DNA of 64,000 nt, from contig JXTC01000084.1 of assembly GCA_002914845.1 (NCBI GenBank), forward strand, positions 374,952 to 438,951, read 5' to 3'. Below the pieces are notes generated by a model, which saw only the letters and a program-made list of their open reading frames with translations, was not told the DNA's origin and did not search any database. Shown here in pieces: positions 1-13,500 of this stretch (positions within the stretch are counted from its first letter, which is position 1; every line of letters begins with the position of its first letter). Both the position numbers and the translations under genes were made by a program. Source of the stretch: Trema orientale (Eukaryota; Streptophyta; Magnoliopsida; Rosales; Cannabaceae).

Positions 1-1040
1 TATTTCTTGGTAGAAAGATGGTAACTTAAAGGTAAATATGTGTTAGAGGGGTATTATGGTAATTTTACCTATCCAACTACGGCATTGTATAGAGATTTTA
101 TATGCAGTATAGAATATGCTAGATGAATCAGTTAATCAAGGCTAGTTGATTAAATCTCTATAAAAGGCATGACATTTAATCTAAGAGTGCAGTATTGGTC
201 CTTTATTGGAGTGTCCTTTTTACTAATAATATTTATAAAAATACCATAATAAGAGTTATTATGTATTTATCATACTATTAGAGCTTAGATTATTTGGATC
301 CATTAGGTCCCTTTTCTAGCTCAAAAAAACTCATTAATTGGTTGGTGGTATTTATAAAATTAGTTTCATGAAACTGTGTAAAATAATGATTCTACACAGA
401 AGTTGGTATTTTTATAAATAAGTTATATGAGTTAGACATATTTGTAAAAATACGCCCATAGCCCAAATTAGAGAATAAGCCCAATCCTAATTGGATTGGG
501 ATTACTAATTTTGGGCCCCATATATATAAGATATATGAGAGAAAAAAACTGCACAGTAACTCTAAGAGAGTCACACGCATAACAAAGGGAGATAGAGAGG
601 TGCTCTGTGCCAACTACAGTGAGACAGGGAGAGAAAATATTTCCTACAATCTCACGGTCTCATCTTACGTCCCGGTGTTCCAAAAGATCAAGAAGATGTT
701 CTTGATCGTTCTCTAACAAAGGATTCAACTTGGTACCCACTCGCCTTATCAACTAAGAGCAAGAGCATAGACAAGAAGATCTAGGGTTAGAGATTTGATC
801 ACTATCAACAAGGAGATCAAGGAGGAGCACACTACAAGAGGTAAACCCTAATCTCATCTCTAGGGTTTATATATCTAGATTTGATTTACGTTATACATGA
901 TCCTGTATATGATACATGCATATTCTATGGTTATGAAAATTGTTTTCATATAAAAATTTTGAAACCTAAATCCGCTAATTTTTCTGCTGTGTTCATGATG
1001 TGATCATGTGTTTTCTATAGTTTGCATGCATATATGATTT
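1..1040 (+). repeat. Partial LTR, copy A of a 1.8-kb LTR family
   Basis: This matches the 3' part of the solo LTR at 48749-50560 and lies in direct tandem with the next copy. Its left part lies beyond the window. It stops at a gattt/TGTTG junction and lacks the last 40 or so bases of the family LTR. A TATA-like run (catatatataag) near 518-531 corresponds to the same place in the other copies and would be the LTR promoter. No ORF of interest was seen. Confidence 0.8.
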
Positions 1041-2868
1041 TGTTGAGATATTTGCCCCTAAAAAAGCAGATTTCTAATTATACCCTTTGAGTATAAACCA
1101 CTTTCTCTTATACGCAATTATGATATTTGCTAGATTAAACTATCTTAGTTGAATAGTTTATTTATCTGAAAAAGATTCTATGACTTTATTTGTGTATAAA
1201 GAAACAAACCTGATTAAGTGTTAATTATGGGGAGACTTGTTTCTTTATCTAAGTCTAAATAAACTAGTTCAAAATCTGTAAATAAAGATGGAATACTTTA
1301 CTTACTATAGGTTGTAGTGTTTGTCTATTTCAACGGGAATGATGTGTCTCAAATCATTGAAGTATGTGACTTCTGATAGAAATACTAATACAATATAAAC
1401 AAGTTATGTGTATTAAACTGGACCAGGTAATATAAAGAATTGGAGTGCCTTAACTCAATTCATATATTACCACAAACTAGCTCTTAGCATATAGATCTTA
1501 ATCCTTGATATTTGATTGGACTTGCTTTCATGGGTTGTAGCCTTTTGATTTGTTAAAAGACTAACCTCTATGATATTAGAGGTGAACTCTAGCATATTGG
1601 AGGTTATGGCTTATGAATTGATGGGAACAGTAAATAGTTAAGGACACTATACATTAATGCCACTTTAAGTTCTTTCAAGATTCATGAAAAATTAAATCTA
1701 AGATCTTAGTATTCACTTTGTGAATTGGTTGATAATTTTGTCTAAATGGCTGTTGAGAACAAAATTATCGACAACATTATTCCTTGATAGAAAGATGGTA
1801 ACTTAAAGGTAAATAGGTGTTGGAGGGGTATTACGGTAATTTCACCTATCCAACTACGGCATTGTATAGGTATTCTATGTGTGGTATAGAATATGCTAGA
1901 TGGATCAGTTAATTAAGGTTAGTTGATTGAATCTCTATAAAAGACATGACATCTAATCTAAGAGTACAGTATTGGGCCTTTAGTAGAGTGTCCCCTTTAC
2001 TAATAATATTTATATAAATACCATAATAAAAGTTATTATGTATTTATCATATTATTAGAGCTTAGATTATTTGGATCCATTAGGTCCCTTGTCTAACTAA
2101 ATAAAGCTCAATAATTGGTTGATGGTATTTTTGAAATTAGTTTAAATAATGATTCTACACAGAAGTTGGTATTTTTATAAATAAGTTACATGAGTTGGAC
2201 ATATTTATAATAATACACCCAAAACCCAAATTGGAGAACAAGCCCAATCCTAGTTGGACTAGAGTTAGTAGTTTTTGGCCTCATATATATAAGATACATG
2301 AGAGAAAAAACTGCATAGTAATAACACTAGAGTGTTACACAAAATACAGAGGGAGAGAGAGAGAGAGAATTCGGCCACCATAGGCTGAGAAAAAGAGAAA
2401 AAGTTTCCTGCTATCTCACGGTCTCATCTTACGTCCAGATGTTCCATAAGATCAAGAAGGTGTTCTTGATCGTTCTTTAACAAAGGATTCAACTTGGTGC
2501 CCACTCATCTTATCAACCAAGAGCCAGAGCATAGACAAGAAGATCTAGGGTTGGAGGTTTGATCACTATCAATAAGGAGATCAAAGGAGGAACACGCTAC
2601 AAGATGTAAACCCTAATTCCAACTCTAGGATTTGTGCATCTAGATTTGATTTATGTTATACATGATCCTGTATATGACATATGCATGTAATATGGTTATA
2701 AAAACTGTTTTCATGTAAAATTTTAAAACCTAAATCCGTTATTTTTTCCGCTGTGTTCATGATGTGATCATGGTATTTTTCCATAGTTTGCATGCATGTA
2801 TACTTTTTGTCCTAAGTGTTAGGTAATTCTAGTAGATTTTTCCTAAGTGTTAGGTCCAATTACTATCA
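1041..2868 (+). repeat. Near-complete LTR, copy B of the 1.8-kb family
   Basis: It begins TGTTGAGATATTTG and ends with a ...ctatca terminus after two 'cctaagtgttaggt' pieces. The full-length solo copy at 48749-50560 begins and ends the same way (TG...CA). I see no matching 5-bp target duplication at its edges. It directly abuts copy A, so the pair probably arose by recombination or nested insertion rather than one simple insertion. Confidence 0.8.
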
Positions 2869-3171
2869 GTTGCTGATGTCTACTTCATGTAAGTGGTCCA
2901 ACTCCATTAGTCTGTAAATTTCTGAACATGGTATGTGTCTGAGTCACTTGTGCCCATTGATGATGTTGCACTCTTTTCTAATATTTCTTACCATCTCTTG
3001 GAGTTCGCTAATGCTCATCATTAAAGACGATATTCTTTGTGACTCTGGGGTCAGATCATAAAGTCTATTTTGTATTTCTCCCACATAGTACAATAGATTT
3101 TAATAGAAAAAGTACACTTTCTTGTAGTACACTTAAAATAAAATAAGAAATATTAATGTAATGACATATAA
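2869..3171. other. Spacer between oppositely oriented LTRs
   Basis: About 300 bp lies between direct LTR copy B and inverted copy C. On the - strand there is a short open stretch (about 25 codons from 3021 downward, MMSISELQEM...) that looks like a piece of retroelement coding sequence, but it is too short to assign. Nothing else was seen. Confidence 0.35.
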
Positions 3172-4828
3172 TCAAACAAGATCATGTATAACATAAATCA
3201 AATCTAGATACATAAACCCTAGAGATTAGATTTGGAGTTGACCTCTTCTAATTTGCTCCCTCTTGATATCCTTGTTGATGATGATCAAATCTCTAATCCT
3301 AGATCTTCTTGTCTATACTCCGGCTCTTGGTTGATAAGGTGAGTAGGCACCAAGTTGAATCTTTCGTTGAAGAAAAATCAAGAACACTTTCTTGATCTTT
3401 TAGAATACCGGATGTGATATGAGAACGTGAGGTTACAGGAAACTTTTTCTCATTCCTTTTCTCTTAGTCTTGGCTGAAAATTCTCTCTCTTTTTCCCTCT
3501 ATTTCATGTGCGACTCCCCTAGAGTTACTATGTAGTTTTTTCTCTCATATATCTTATATATATATATATAGCCCAAAACTACTAATTCTAGTCCAACTAG
3601 TATTGGCACTGTTCTCCAACTTGGGTTGTAGGTGTATTTTTATAAATATTTACAACCCATCTAACGTATTTATAAAAATATGAACTTCTGTGTAGAATCA
3701 TTATTTTACACAGTCTTATGAAACTAATTTCATGAATATCACTAACTAACTAATGAGCTTTGTTAAACTAGACAAGGGACATAATGGATCCAACTAAGTT
3801 AAGCGCTACTAGTGTGATAAATATATAATAACTCTTATTATGGTATTTATATAAATACTATTAGTAAAAAGACACTCTACTAAAGGCCCAATACTACACT
3901 AGTAAATTAAATATCATGCTTTTTATAAAGATTTAATCAACTAGCCTTGATTAACCGATCCATCTGGTATATTCAATATCACATGTAAAATCCCTATTCA
4001 ATGCCATAGTTATATAGATGAACTTACCGTAATACCCTTCCAACACATATTTACCTTTAAGTTACTATCTTTTTATCAAGGAAGAATGTTATCAATAATA
4101 TTATTCTCAATGGCCATTTAGAAAAAATTATCAACTATTCACAAAGTGAATTAATACTAAGATCTTAGATTTAATTATTCCATGAATCTTAAAAAACCCT
4201 AAAGTGGCATTAATGTATAATGCCCTTAACTATTTGGTATTCTCATCAATTCACAAATCATAACCTCTAATATGCCAGAGTTCACCTCTATTTTAAAAGA
4301 GGCTAGTCTTTTGACAAATTAAAAGGCTACAACCCATGAAAGAAAGTCTAGTCAAATATTATAGATTAAGATCTACATGCTAAGAGCTAGTTTATGGTAA
4401 TATTAAGAATTGAGTTACGGTACTCAATTCTTTGTATTTACCTGGTCCAATTCAATACACATAACTTGTTTATATTGTACTAGTATTTCTATCATAAGTC
4501 AAACGCTTCAATGATTTGAGACACATCATTCCCATTGAAATAGACAAACACTATGACCTTTAGTAAATAAAGAAATCCATCTTTATTTACAGATTGTGAA
4601 CTAGTTAATTTAGACTTGGATAAAGAAACAAGTCTCTCCATAATTAACATATAATCATGTTTATTTCTTTATACACAAATAATAAAGTCATGAAATCTTT
4701 TTCAAATAAATAAACTATTCAACTAAAAAAGTTTAATCTAGCAAATATCATAATTACATATAGGAGAAAGTTATTTATACTAAAAGAATAAAATTAGAAA
4801 TATACTTTTTAGAGTAAATATTCTAACA
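3172..4828 (-). repeat. Inverted LTR, copy C of the 1.8-kb family
   Basis: This is the reverse complement of copies A, B and D. Its 5' end (TGTTAGAATATTT on the - strand) is at 4828. The 3' terminal 190 bases or so are missing, so homology begins around the 'gatcatgtata' block near 3172. Copy C has more differences than the others and looks older. Confidence 0.8.
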
Positions 4829-5640
4829 TTAGCCTCGTCTCACTTTGCCTCCTCCATTTCTCAGGTATTTAACCCTCAAAATTCCTCTAATATCATGGCC
4901 AAATCATTGACATTAAATAAAAAATGGATCGAGGGCTCAAAACGAGTCAAAGAGGAGCAAAAGTTAGCATGTATAGCTCCTAGGAGGCACAACTGCACAG
5001 CTTCCTTGCACGGCCGCACAGCTAGATCAGATTTTTGGCTGCTGAGGTACTGGCTATGGCATAAGATGGCGCAGCCGCACTGCTCCCTTACGTGGCTGCA
5101 CAACCCATTTTCAGCACGCACATAGTTACTTCTTGGGTGCACCGTTTAGCCCTTTTTGCTTTTTTTTTGCCTGATTTTTATTCCAATGTCTTCGTATCTG
5201 ACTCAACTTTAATCTAAAAGATTTGAAATACCCATGTTTGGTACAAATTCACCTTGATTCTCATTTATTCACAAGAACTACAAAAATAAAATAAAAACGC
5301 ATCAAACCAACAAAAACGCTTAAGAACTCATAATTATTTGAACTGAATGATACTTGATTTGTTAGTGAATTATTCACTCAACGTACTGCAAAAAGTGATG
5401 CCTTAAGCCTTGACATGTGTCTGAAGACTTAAGAAGAAAAAGATTATATAGCCCGAGTTCCCTATGCAGTGATATTGGAAGTTTGATTGAGTGCCTTTGA
5501 GTGGAAGGTTTGTAGCGGTGATTTTTATAACACCACTTGACGTGAGTATTCAAGAATAAGTCTTTCCGTAATAAACGTGAGGCACTGAGGCGATTTCTAG
5601 ACTGATTATTTGATAGAAGACTCAAGTCGCTCCACCACCA
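4829..5640. other. Unassigned intergenic DNA
   Basis: A moderately GC-richer part (about 4950-5110) has short ORFs on both strands with no recognisable domain. The rest is AT-rich. It is probably transposon-derived, as it directly follows the inverted LTR, but I recognise no family. Confidence 0.3.
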
Positions 5641-6280
5641 CCCATGCTTCCGACAATTTATTTTAATTATTTTATGCTTGTGTTGTGGATGTGCGCATGT
5701 ATCTATAACCTATAACTTGGTACCCCTATTTCTAATTTCTTACTATTTTAATATCTTATATTTGTGTAGCAACCAAAACTGCGATGAATTTGTGCAGCTA
5801 CATGCAAAAGAAGCAAATAGAAGGAATGAATGCTCAGATCCTGAACTGGTAAATGCCATAACTTGCAATGTGAAGATCACAGTTGCAGGCCTTACTTGAT
5901 TAACTCAAACACAGAAGCACAAGAAAGGCAATATAAGCAGTAATGGGGAAAAAAAAAGTACATAGCGCATAGTGCCGATTGGAGACCAGATTTTATTTTG
6001 AATAGTCCATAAAAGAAGGAAAAACATTAGAAAGTTAACCAAAGTAAGCGTGTGTAACCTGCAGTCTAGTTACTTGGATACTTAGAGTTTGGTTCAAGTT
6101 CATCATGTACAAAAACTAACCGAAATTGTTAATTACACTGGGTTATTACTAACTTGAAAGTAAAGAGAAACATATTTTTAAGGATTAAGACAAATATTTT
6201 GTTAAATAAAATGGATTCGTACAAGTAAAATATAATTCTGGTTGAAACAAATATATTGTAAAAGGTAACAAGATTAGGTG

Positions 6281-6302
6281 TATATATATATATATATATA
6301 TA
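6281..6302. repeat. (TA)n microsatellite
   Basis: Eleven uninterrupted TA units. Confidence 0.95.
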
Positions 6303-6414
6303 TTATGTATTACAGTGTTAGTAACTGAAAAAGACACTAGTAGGACCAAACTATTGTATGATTGATCATAACTGGAATGGATGCTTATAGATAGCTACTA
6401 TTAGTTTATATTCT

Positions 6415-6660
6415 CTGGATAACAACTTGATAACTAGACGAGTTAACAATCTAGTAACCGGACTAGTTATAATCCTGGTTACTAGTAACTGTAAATTACG
6501 TAATTCCATCTAGTGATCAGACTCAATAATCAATGTAGTCACCAATATATTTAGTGGTTTAGTTACCAGTGATTATGAAAATAAAATAATTTATTTTGGT
6601 AACATATATAGTGCAATTAGCAATCTGGTTACTAATAAGGTTACCATTCTTATGTTTGCA
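6415..6660. repeat. Degenerate GTTACT/AGTAAC-rich block
   Basis: Short palindromic words (ggttactagtaac, ctagtaaccgg, agttaccag, ggttaccat) recur every 15-40 bases. The same words appear in the fold-back repeats at 22445-22835, 34600-34985 and 35169-35513, so this may be a decayed relative. Confidence 0.45.
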
Positions 6661-7139
6661 ATTCTAAAATTTTGTTTTCATTAGTTTAAGTATTACTAAC
6701 TTAGAGTATAAAAATTGGTTATTAATAATAATTTTGACAAAAGTATTCAGCAAAGAAAATATTCTATGAAAAAAACTACAAGCTAAACAAAAGTCTATGA
6801 AGAAAAATCTTTTTAGAGCAAAAAGAAAACAAAAAAAAAAACTAAATATGTAACGAAAACAATTCTAATTATAAGAAAAAAACTCACGACAAGAAAGAAG
6901 AATAAAAAAGGCCGAAAAAAGAGTGACATTCAGCATTTCGTAAGGGAATGCAAAAGGGCAAAAAAAATTGGGGGAGTTCGGTGTTTTATAATCCATAAGG
7001 CAACGCAATTCTTTCTTCTTTTTTTTTTTTTCTTTTCTTTTTTAAAAGTCAGATTTTCGAAAGAAACTACAATTTAAATCGCGTTTTTCGAAAATCTCAA
7101 ATTCTATATACCATTATTCAAAAATTACACCTGCTTATC

Positions 7140-7465
7140 ATTTTGTAGGTACAACGTTATTGTAATTATGTTTTGTTTCTGAAGTAAAACCATAAAAAAT
7201 CGTTAGATAACTAGTGTAGGTCTTATTGTGATTCATACATAATTAATACTAAGCCTCATGTAATCATATAGATGCTATAACAATATATTAAAGTAAGTTG
7301 CCAATAATTAATATAGTCTGCTTAAAATATTCTAACAAATTAAATATGAACCCACATGTCTTATATGATATATGTGGGTTTTTTATTTACTATTATTTGT
7401 TTTAGTTTCAGTATGTCTATAAATACAGTCGCTTAAATCGCCTCCTTGGAACTCGAAGCAAGAAA
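7140..7465 (+). promoter_or_regulatory. Promoter region of NPF copy 1, shared with copy 2
   Basis: Two blocks match the region upstream of copy 2. One contains 'tttctgaagtaaaac' and 'aactagtgta' (about 7175-7225, matching 30548-30595). The other contains 'ccacatgtcttatat' (about 7350-7372, matching 32448-32464). In copy 1 they are about 150 bp apart and lie next to the TATA box. In copy 2 they are separated by about 1.8 kb of inserted DNA. Confidence 0.6.
7418..7425 (+). promoter_or_regulatory. TATA box of NPF copy 1
   Basis: TATAAATA lies 41 bp before the start codon, within a 'gtctat..atacagtcgctt' block also found before copy 2. This predicts a very short 5' leader of roughly 10-20 bases. 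Confidence 0.65.
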
Positions 7466-7574
7466 ATGGAGTTGGATAACAAGAACATGACTGCTGCGGA
7501 TGACGAGACTGTTGAGAAAAATATGACCAGGGAAAAGAAGCTCGGAGGCAAGAGAACAATGCCGTTCATTTTTG
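7466..7574 (+). CDS. NPF3.1: NPF copy 1, exon 1
   Basis: It encodes the soluble N-tail and MPFIF. It ends in phase 1 at tttttG|GTATGT, and the split codon (G|CA, Ala37) is completed by exon 2. Copy 2 has the same length and boundary. Confidence 0.9.
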
Positions 7575-10500
7575 GTATGTCTTTTTCACACACATACGTA
7601 TATATAATTAATATATATTATGTACCATTCTTTATTTTTGTCTTTTTTTCGCTTCAATACTTCGCTTGGGCGCTGATAAATATCTTACTTAATTTTATTG
7701 GAGTTTTCAGTCACATATTACAAATATGTGTATTTATATGTATAAACAAATGAATGTAATATATATATATATTTGTATTTCTGGTGATACTCTAAGTGTT
7801 TCAAGAGGATTCATTGATGTGTTAAGCTCATTGTTATAATTAGTTTCTCATTATGCAATTAAGATACCAAGATTATTAATTGAAAAAGAATACTGCTCCA
7901 CTATATGAAAAGGAAGAAGTACGTATACTGGTTTTGGGAAAACACAGTACTGGAATATATTACATGTACATATTCGATTTCCCTTCTCAAAATTTGCATT
8001 TCACAAACCAAATAGCAAAAAGAATTATTTGGTACTGCACAGTTACAAGAGTGGTCTCGATAAACTCGAGTTCCAGGTTTCAAACAAACAAAAAATAAAA
8101 TACAAAATAAAAAATTGAACCACCAAATATGCGTTCCGTGCTTGTGAAATTTGATCCACCAGTAAACTCGTAAAAGAAAAGAAGAAGACGAAGTTTTGAT
8201 TTTGCTGACTGAGATGAGATATCTTGATGCTTGTTATCATGAGTGTATATATATTGTATTGACACTGCTTGAGTTAGCAAGTTCTTTTTTCTTTTCCAAA
8301 CTGATTTCCTCAAACAGTTAAATATACCTTAAAGTATTTGAATGGCCACGTACGTAGTTGTTCTATATGCATTGATAAGTTGTCCTTTGATTTTTGCTCC
8401 ACGATGCTTTTTTTTAATATTTTTTTTAAATCCAAATTTTCTCTAGTTCGATATTTAATGTGCAATTGGGGACTATTTTAATTATTAGTCTATTGTCGTT
8501 ATGACTCATATCACATGGAGATGGAGGTAATCGGCAATATCAAGTCTTGAGTACATAGAAAAGAAAAATATTGTTTGTACTTGTCGCTACGGACACTAAA
8601 AAGTAGATAAGTAATATGAATTTTGAGGAGTATGATTCTGGGGGAGTTATATTTGGGGATAGCATGGTCTGGCCCTTGTTAAGACCTAAATTTTCTTCTT
8701 TTCCTTTTCTTTTTCCTTTAAAAAAATTATTTTTTTTGCCCTGTCTTTATGATTACTGTATAATCTATTGTTGGGGCTAACTCTTCCATCACGATATAAG
8801 GAAATTTGATTCTACGGGTCAAAATTAAAAAAAAAAAAAATTTGAAAATATTCTCACTGCCAATTTTTTAAATAAATCTCATATCAACTTTGAAAAATCC
8901 CCGATTTATTTAATAAATTCCACTTTTTATAGAGTTATTTAGATTAATATCACTTGAGAAGATACTTGAGATAACCTGATTACCGTCTCAAAACATGAAT
9001 TTATCAAAAGGTTCTTTGAGGTAACCGATTCACGATTTTTTAAATAATTTAGGTCGTCAAGCATTTTTTAATTTTTTGCATCATAAATATGTATTTCTCT
9101 AAGAACCTTTTTATGATTTCAACAAAGAATAAAAAATTTCTGTCTACCTTTTGTGTTTCTATTCATGTCTAATTAATGGATTGATAAATAATATATTACA
9201 AATTGAATAAGAATAATAAGGGCATATCTAAAATTAATTAAATAATTTAAAATTTAAAGTCAACTGGTCGAACACGATTTGGAAAAAAAAATAGAGATAG
9301 CAAAATACTATGTAATACGATACTTAAAAAGTAGATAAAAAATAAAAAGTTCGAAAAAATTGATTATGTGCCAGTTACATTTGGGGATAGCATGGACTGG
9401 CCCCGTTAAGATCTAAATATTCCTTTTTTTTAAAAAAATGATAGATAGATACATATTTTATGGTTCCTGATCAATTTATGAGTAATTAACTCTAGTTATT
9501 ACATAATATTTAACAAAAGAAATCCCGTTACATATTCTTCGGACTAAACTATGTTTTCTACTTAGAGAAGTTATGGATGCTAATGATGTTTGGTACCACA
9601 CGCACTAATAGACACATACTCATAACGCTTTGAAACTCATAACAGGTCTTCACATCTCTATCGTATGTAGCACTTAGCATAATTTGTTTCCGTTAATAGT
9701 ATCTCCCTTTTTTGTATAGAATCCAAATTATTGTCTAACTTTTATTTCTCAGTTCATATCTAACTTATACACTAATATACATACTATCTAGGGCTAGCAA
9801 TTTTCTACACGACACGATAATACGACTCGAAAACGATACGAAATAAACGGATTTAGATGACTCATTTAATTTTTGTGTTAATTTCGGGTTGACACGTGTA
9901 ACACGTATAATAAATAGATGGGTTTTGGATCAACCCACTTAACCCAAAATGACCCGTGAAACCCATTTAATTAAACGATTCGTTTTTGTGTCGTGTCAAT
10001 ACGATATTAATACGATATATTTATTAATATTTCAATATTTTAAAATATGATTTTGATTAGTTTTAAATATATTTTATGTGTAAAATTGAATTAATTAGTG
10101 CATAATCATGTTAAATTAGAGTAATTGTGTAAATTTTGAATAATCGTATGAAATAGGTCATAATATGACACATGACACATTTATTAAACGGGTTACATGT
10201 GTCGTGTTTGTTACACGTATATTAATCGTGTCGTGTTCGGATTTAAGTTTTTGACACGTTTATTAATCGTGTCGTGTTCGAGTTTGGTGTTATCGTGTCG
10301 ACCCGAACACGATACGATAACATGAATTGTCAGTCCTAATACTATCTAAGACTGGTTAATAAGTAATTTTTAATTTTATTAGTAACTGATTCAACATGAA
10401 TTAAAACATAAAAGTTATTTAGAGGATTTAAGTTAATCCACAAAAAATTGTGTACATCTATTAGTAGTTAGCTTCGATAATATTCTTTTGGGCCAGATTG

Positions 10501-13500
10501 GATGCCAACAATACAAATATAATTTCACTTGTTCAGTTGAGTGGAACGAATACATTTATTTCATAACATTCGGTTTTGTGGCAGCAAATGAAATATGTGA
10601 TAGATTCGGAAACACTGGCTTCCAAGCCAACATGATCACATATCTTACCCAAGAGCTCAACTTGCCGGTGGTGAAGGCCTCCAACATCCTCACCAACTTT
10701 GTTGGTACCACCAACTTGACGCCGATCATTGGCGCTCTCATCGCCGACTCCTTTGCCGGCCGCTTTTGGACCATCACCATTGGTGCCATTATCTATGAAA
10801 TGGTATATATCTTTCTCATTACCTCTCATGCATACTACATAAACATATATGATTAAGATGGTACTTAAAAAGTTAGATAATTATAGCAAATAGACATTTT
10901 TTACACTCAATGATAATAAATGTCCATTTTTTTTTTCAGCTATATAGCCGTTTGTATCAGTTTTTACATTTTATATGTATAGGATGTATGTATATGATAT
11001 TAGTTTCTATATTATTTGTATTAATTTTTATATTAAATATATTTATGCATCAGAGCATATCAATTTTTATGAGAGCAATATAATTTTTATAAAAATAGTA
11101 TTATGAGATATCAATGGTTCCTAATAATCTGTTATTAAGTAATTATAATTATATAATAAAATAAATTTCACACGAGTCTAATTTTGAATTGTAACTATAA
11201 TTAATCTCACTTGAATTGCAACTATAATTAATTTGGGTATTTGGTATTTCGGGTACACTTTATAGCATACAGTCAACCTAAGAGAAACCGGTCTACTGCA
11301 TGGTTGACAGTACTGGGACCACCTCATTAAAAGCTTCCCTGCAACCAATAATTAAGTGGGACCCATAGACCAATCCTTGGACGGTCTCTTGTGTGACCTC
11401 CGAGGTGGAATGATATAAATTATTATATTGAGAACGATAAACATATATATCGGTGAGCTGCAAACAAATACATGATATTGAGTACTATGCTATTTAAGTT
11501 TTGTAAAATAATATTTTGAGATTAAAAATTTCTAAAAATTAATGTTATAGTCTATTTTTTTGGACCAATTTTAGTAATGAAAAAATAATAATTCTTTCGT
11601 TAAAACTGAATTAATCTTTATTATTTTTTTTAATTTTGATGTTATTATTGATTTTTATTAGTTAAAGCTTAGGATATTAATTTTTAGAAATTTTTAATCT
11701 CAGGATATTATTTTACAGAGTCCAAATTTTAGAATTTAAATTATAAAATAACCAAATTTCAGAGGTTTTTTTTTTTTTTTTTTTTTTTTGCAGTTTGCAC
11801 TTATTTTTATATCATATTTTAAAGCTCATTCTTCCTCATAATGAAAAATGAGACAAATTATGATTCATTAAAAAAAGAAAAACCTTTCTTTCTTACTAAA
11901 AGTTGAAAGGCGAAAAATGCCTTCTTTTTTAAATTTTGAAAAATGGCAAATATTCAAACTCAGTTGAATAAGTTTAACCCTATCTAACTAGAATTATGAG
12001 TAAAATATGAGAATGAAAACAGTAACTCAACCTCAGTTGAAACAATTCGACTAAGGTCGAGCTCAATACTGAAGTGAATCCTTTCTATTTTGTGTCAATT
12101 ACAATGGACGAAATTTTTCGAGAGTCAAACTCAGTTTGATGTAACCATATTTTATTTACGATTTTTCTTTTATACAGATCATTTTTTATTTTGTAAAGCA
12201 AGAAACTTGATGGCTACAACCAATGAGCCTTGAGTTGTAATTTTTATTTGTTTATATATTTCTTAAAATTTGGTTTTGAAAGGATTATGATCAAGACATT
12301 TAAGTAGTTATATATATATATATATTTATACAAGTGATCAAATCACAATACATGCATTTTTCAAGACGAATAATTTAACAGACCTTTTATATATAATAAA
12401 AGGACCGTTTGTTGTCCTATTTGATGTAAATCTCTCACATATTTATTATATAAAGATTGATGATCCTATAGTAAGTTAAATATATACGTATATATATAAC
12501 GAATATTTTTTAATAGGTATTAGACTTCATCAAGTTCTCACATCAGGATATTGTTTACTAATAATAATAAGAATAGAAAATATAAACGTAGTTACTGTAT
12601 GTTCTGATGATGGTCACATGCATTCTTTTTCCTTTTCTATTTCTATTTGACATACCATGCAACTAGCATTTTTAATAATAATAATAATAGTTTAATGTGA
12701 TCCTGCTACGATCTAATACTAAGGCATAGCGCACACACCAATGTTTTCATCGCCACAGTTTATTAATTTTTTATTTTTATTTTAGTTTTAAACAAGCTTA
12801 AATAAATTGCCATCTCTTGTTAATTAATATTATAATTAATAGGGGTTGTTAAGCGTCACCATATCAGCACTATTCCCATCACTCCGCCCTCCACCATGTC
12901 CAACTCAAACCAATTGCGTGGAAGCCTCAGGTGCGCTATGGATCCTCTACCTCTCCCTCCTCCTCACATCCATCGGCTCAGGCGGCATCAGGCCCAACGT
13001 CGTCACCTTCGCCGCCGACCAACTCGACATGACCAAGTCCGCAGTGGCCAAGCGCCGCTGGAACTTCTTCAATATCTACTACTTCTGCATGGGGCTGGCC
13101 ACACTCACTGCCTTAACCGTCGTAGTTTACATCCAAGACAACGTAGGCTGGGGCTGGGGCCTTGGCATCCCCACTATCTCCATGGCAATCTCGATCATCG
13201 TCTTCCTGGTCGGTTCGCCGCTTTACAAGAAGCTCAAACCTGGAGGTAGTCCCCTGGTGAGACTGGCTCAGGTGGTTGTCGCTGCGGTGAAGAAGAGGAA
13301 CGCGGTGGTACCGGCGGACCATAATCTTTTGTACGAGAATAAAGGGGTTGATGCTGGTATTTGTTTGCATGAAAAGCTTCTACACTCGAATCAGTACAAG
13401 TAAGTAATAGTTTTGAGTTTTTGAGACATGCTTTGCTAAATATATGCATAAATTAAATGAAAGCGAAAAACCTGGTAAGTTATACTATATATTATATATA

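Larger units (their letters stand above)
5641..7139. other. Intergenic DNA upstream of NPF copy 1, with a possible orphan exon
   Basis: A 75-odd-base open stretch (about 5771-5850) is preceded by tgtgtag and followed by ggtaaatg, so it resembles an internal exon, but its peptide (CDEFVQLHAKEANRR...) is not recognised. The remainder is AT-rich with a TA microsatellite, a GTTACT-rich block and A/T runs. No gene is supported. Confidence 0.25.
7575..10584 (+). other. Intron 1 of NPF copy 1 (3010 bp)
   Basis: It contains two copies of a roughly 90-bp segment (8594-8694 and 9321-9420) also present twice in the copy 2 intron, a fold-back-type repeat fragment (about 8825-9020) and a hAT MITE (9789-10338). 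Short ORFs around 7880-8310 have no coding signature and fall in intron DNA conserved only as non-coding sequence in copy 2. Confidence 0.8.

Noticed and set aside
5374-5625. 83-codon - strand ORF
   Set aside because: No domain and no start or splice context; composition typical of chance.
5771-5899. Possible exon of an unknown gene
   Set aside because: Has AG and GT at its edges but no partner exon or known domain, so not called as a gene.
10533-10829. Antisense ORFs across exon 2 (also 35432-35807)
   Set aside because: Reverse-strand shadows of exon 2, present in both copies simply because the exon is conserved.
12896-13249. 117-codon + strand ORF in another frame inside exon 3 (and a similar 137-codon one at 40614-41027)
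   Set aside because: Arg/His/Pro-rich shadow of the NPF exon caused by GC-rich third positions; the correct frame has all family motifs.
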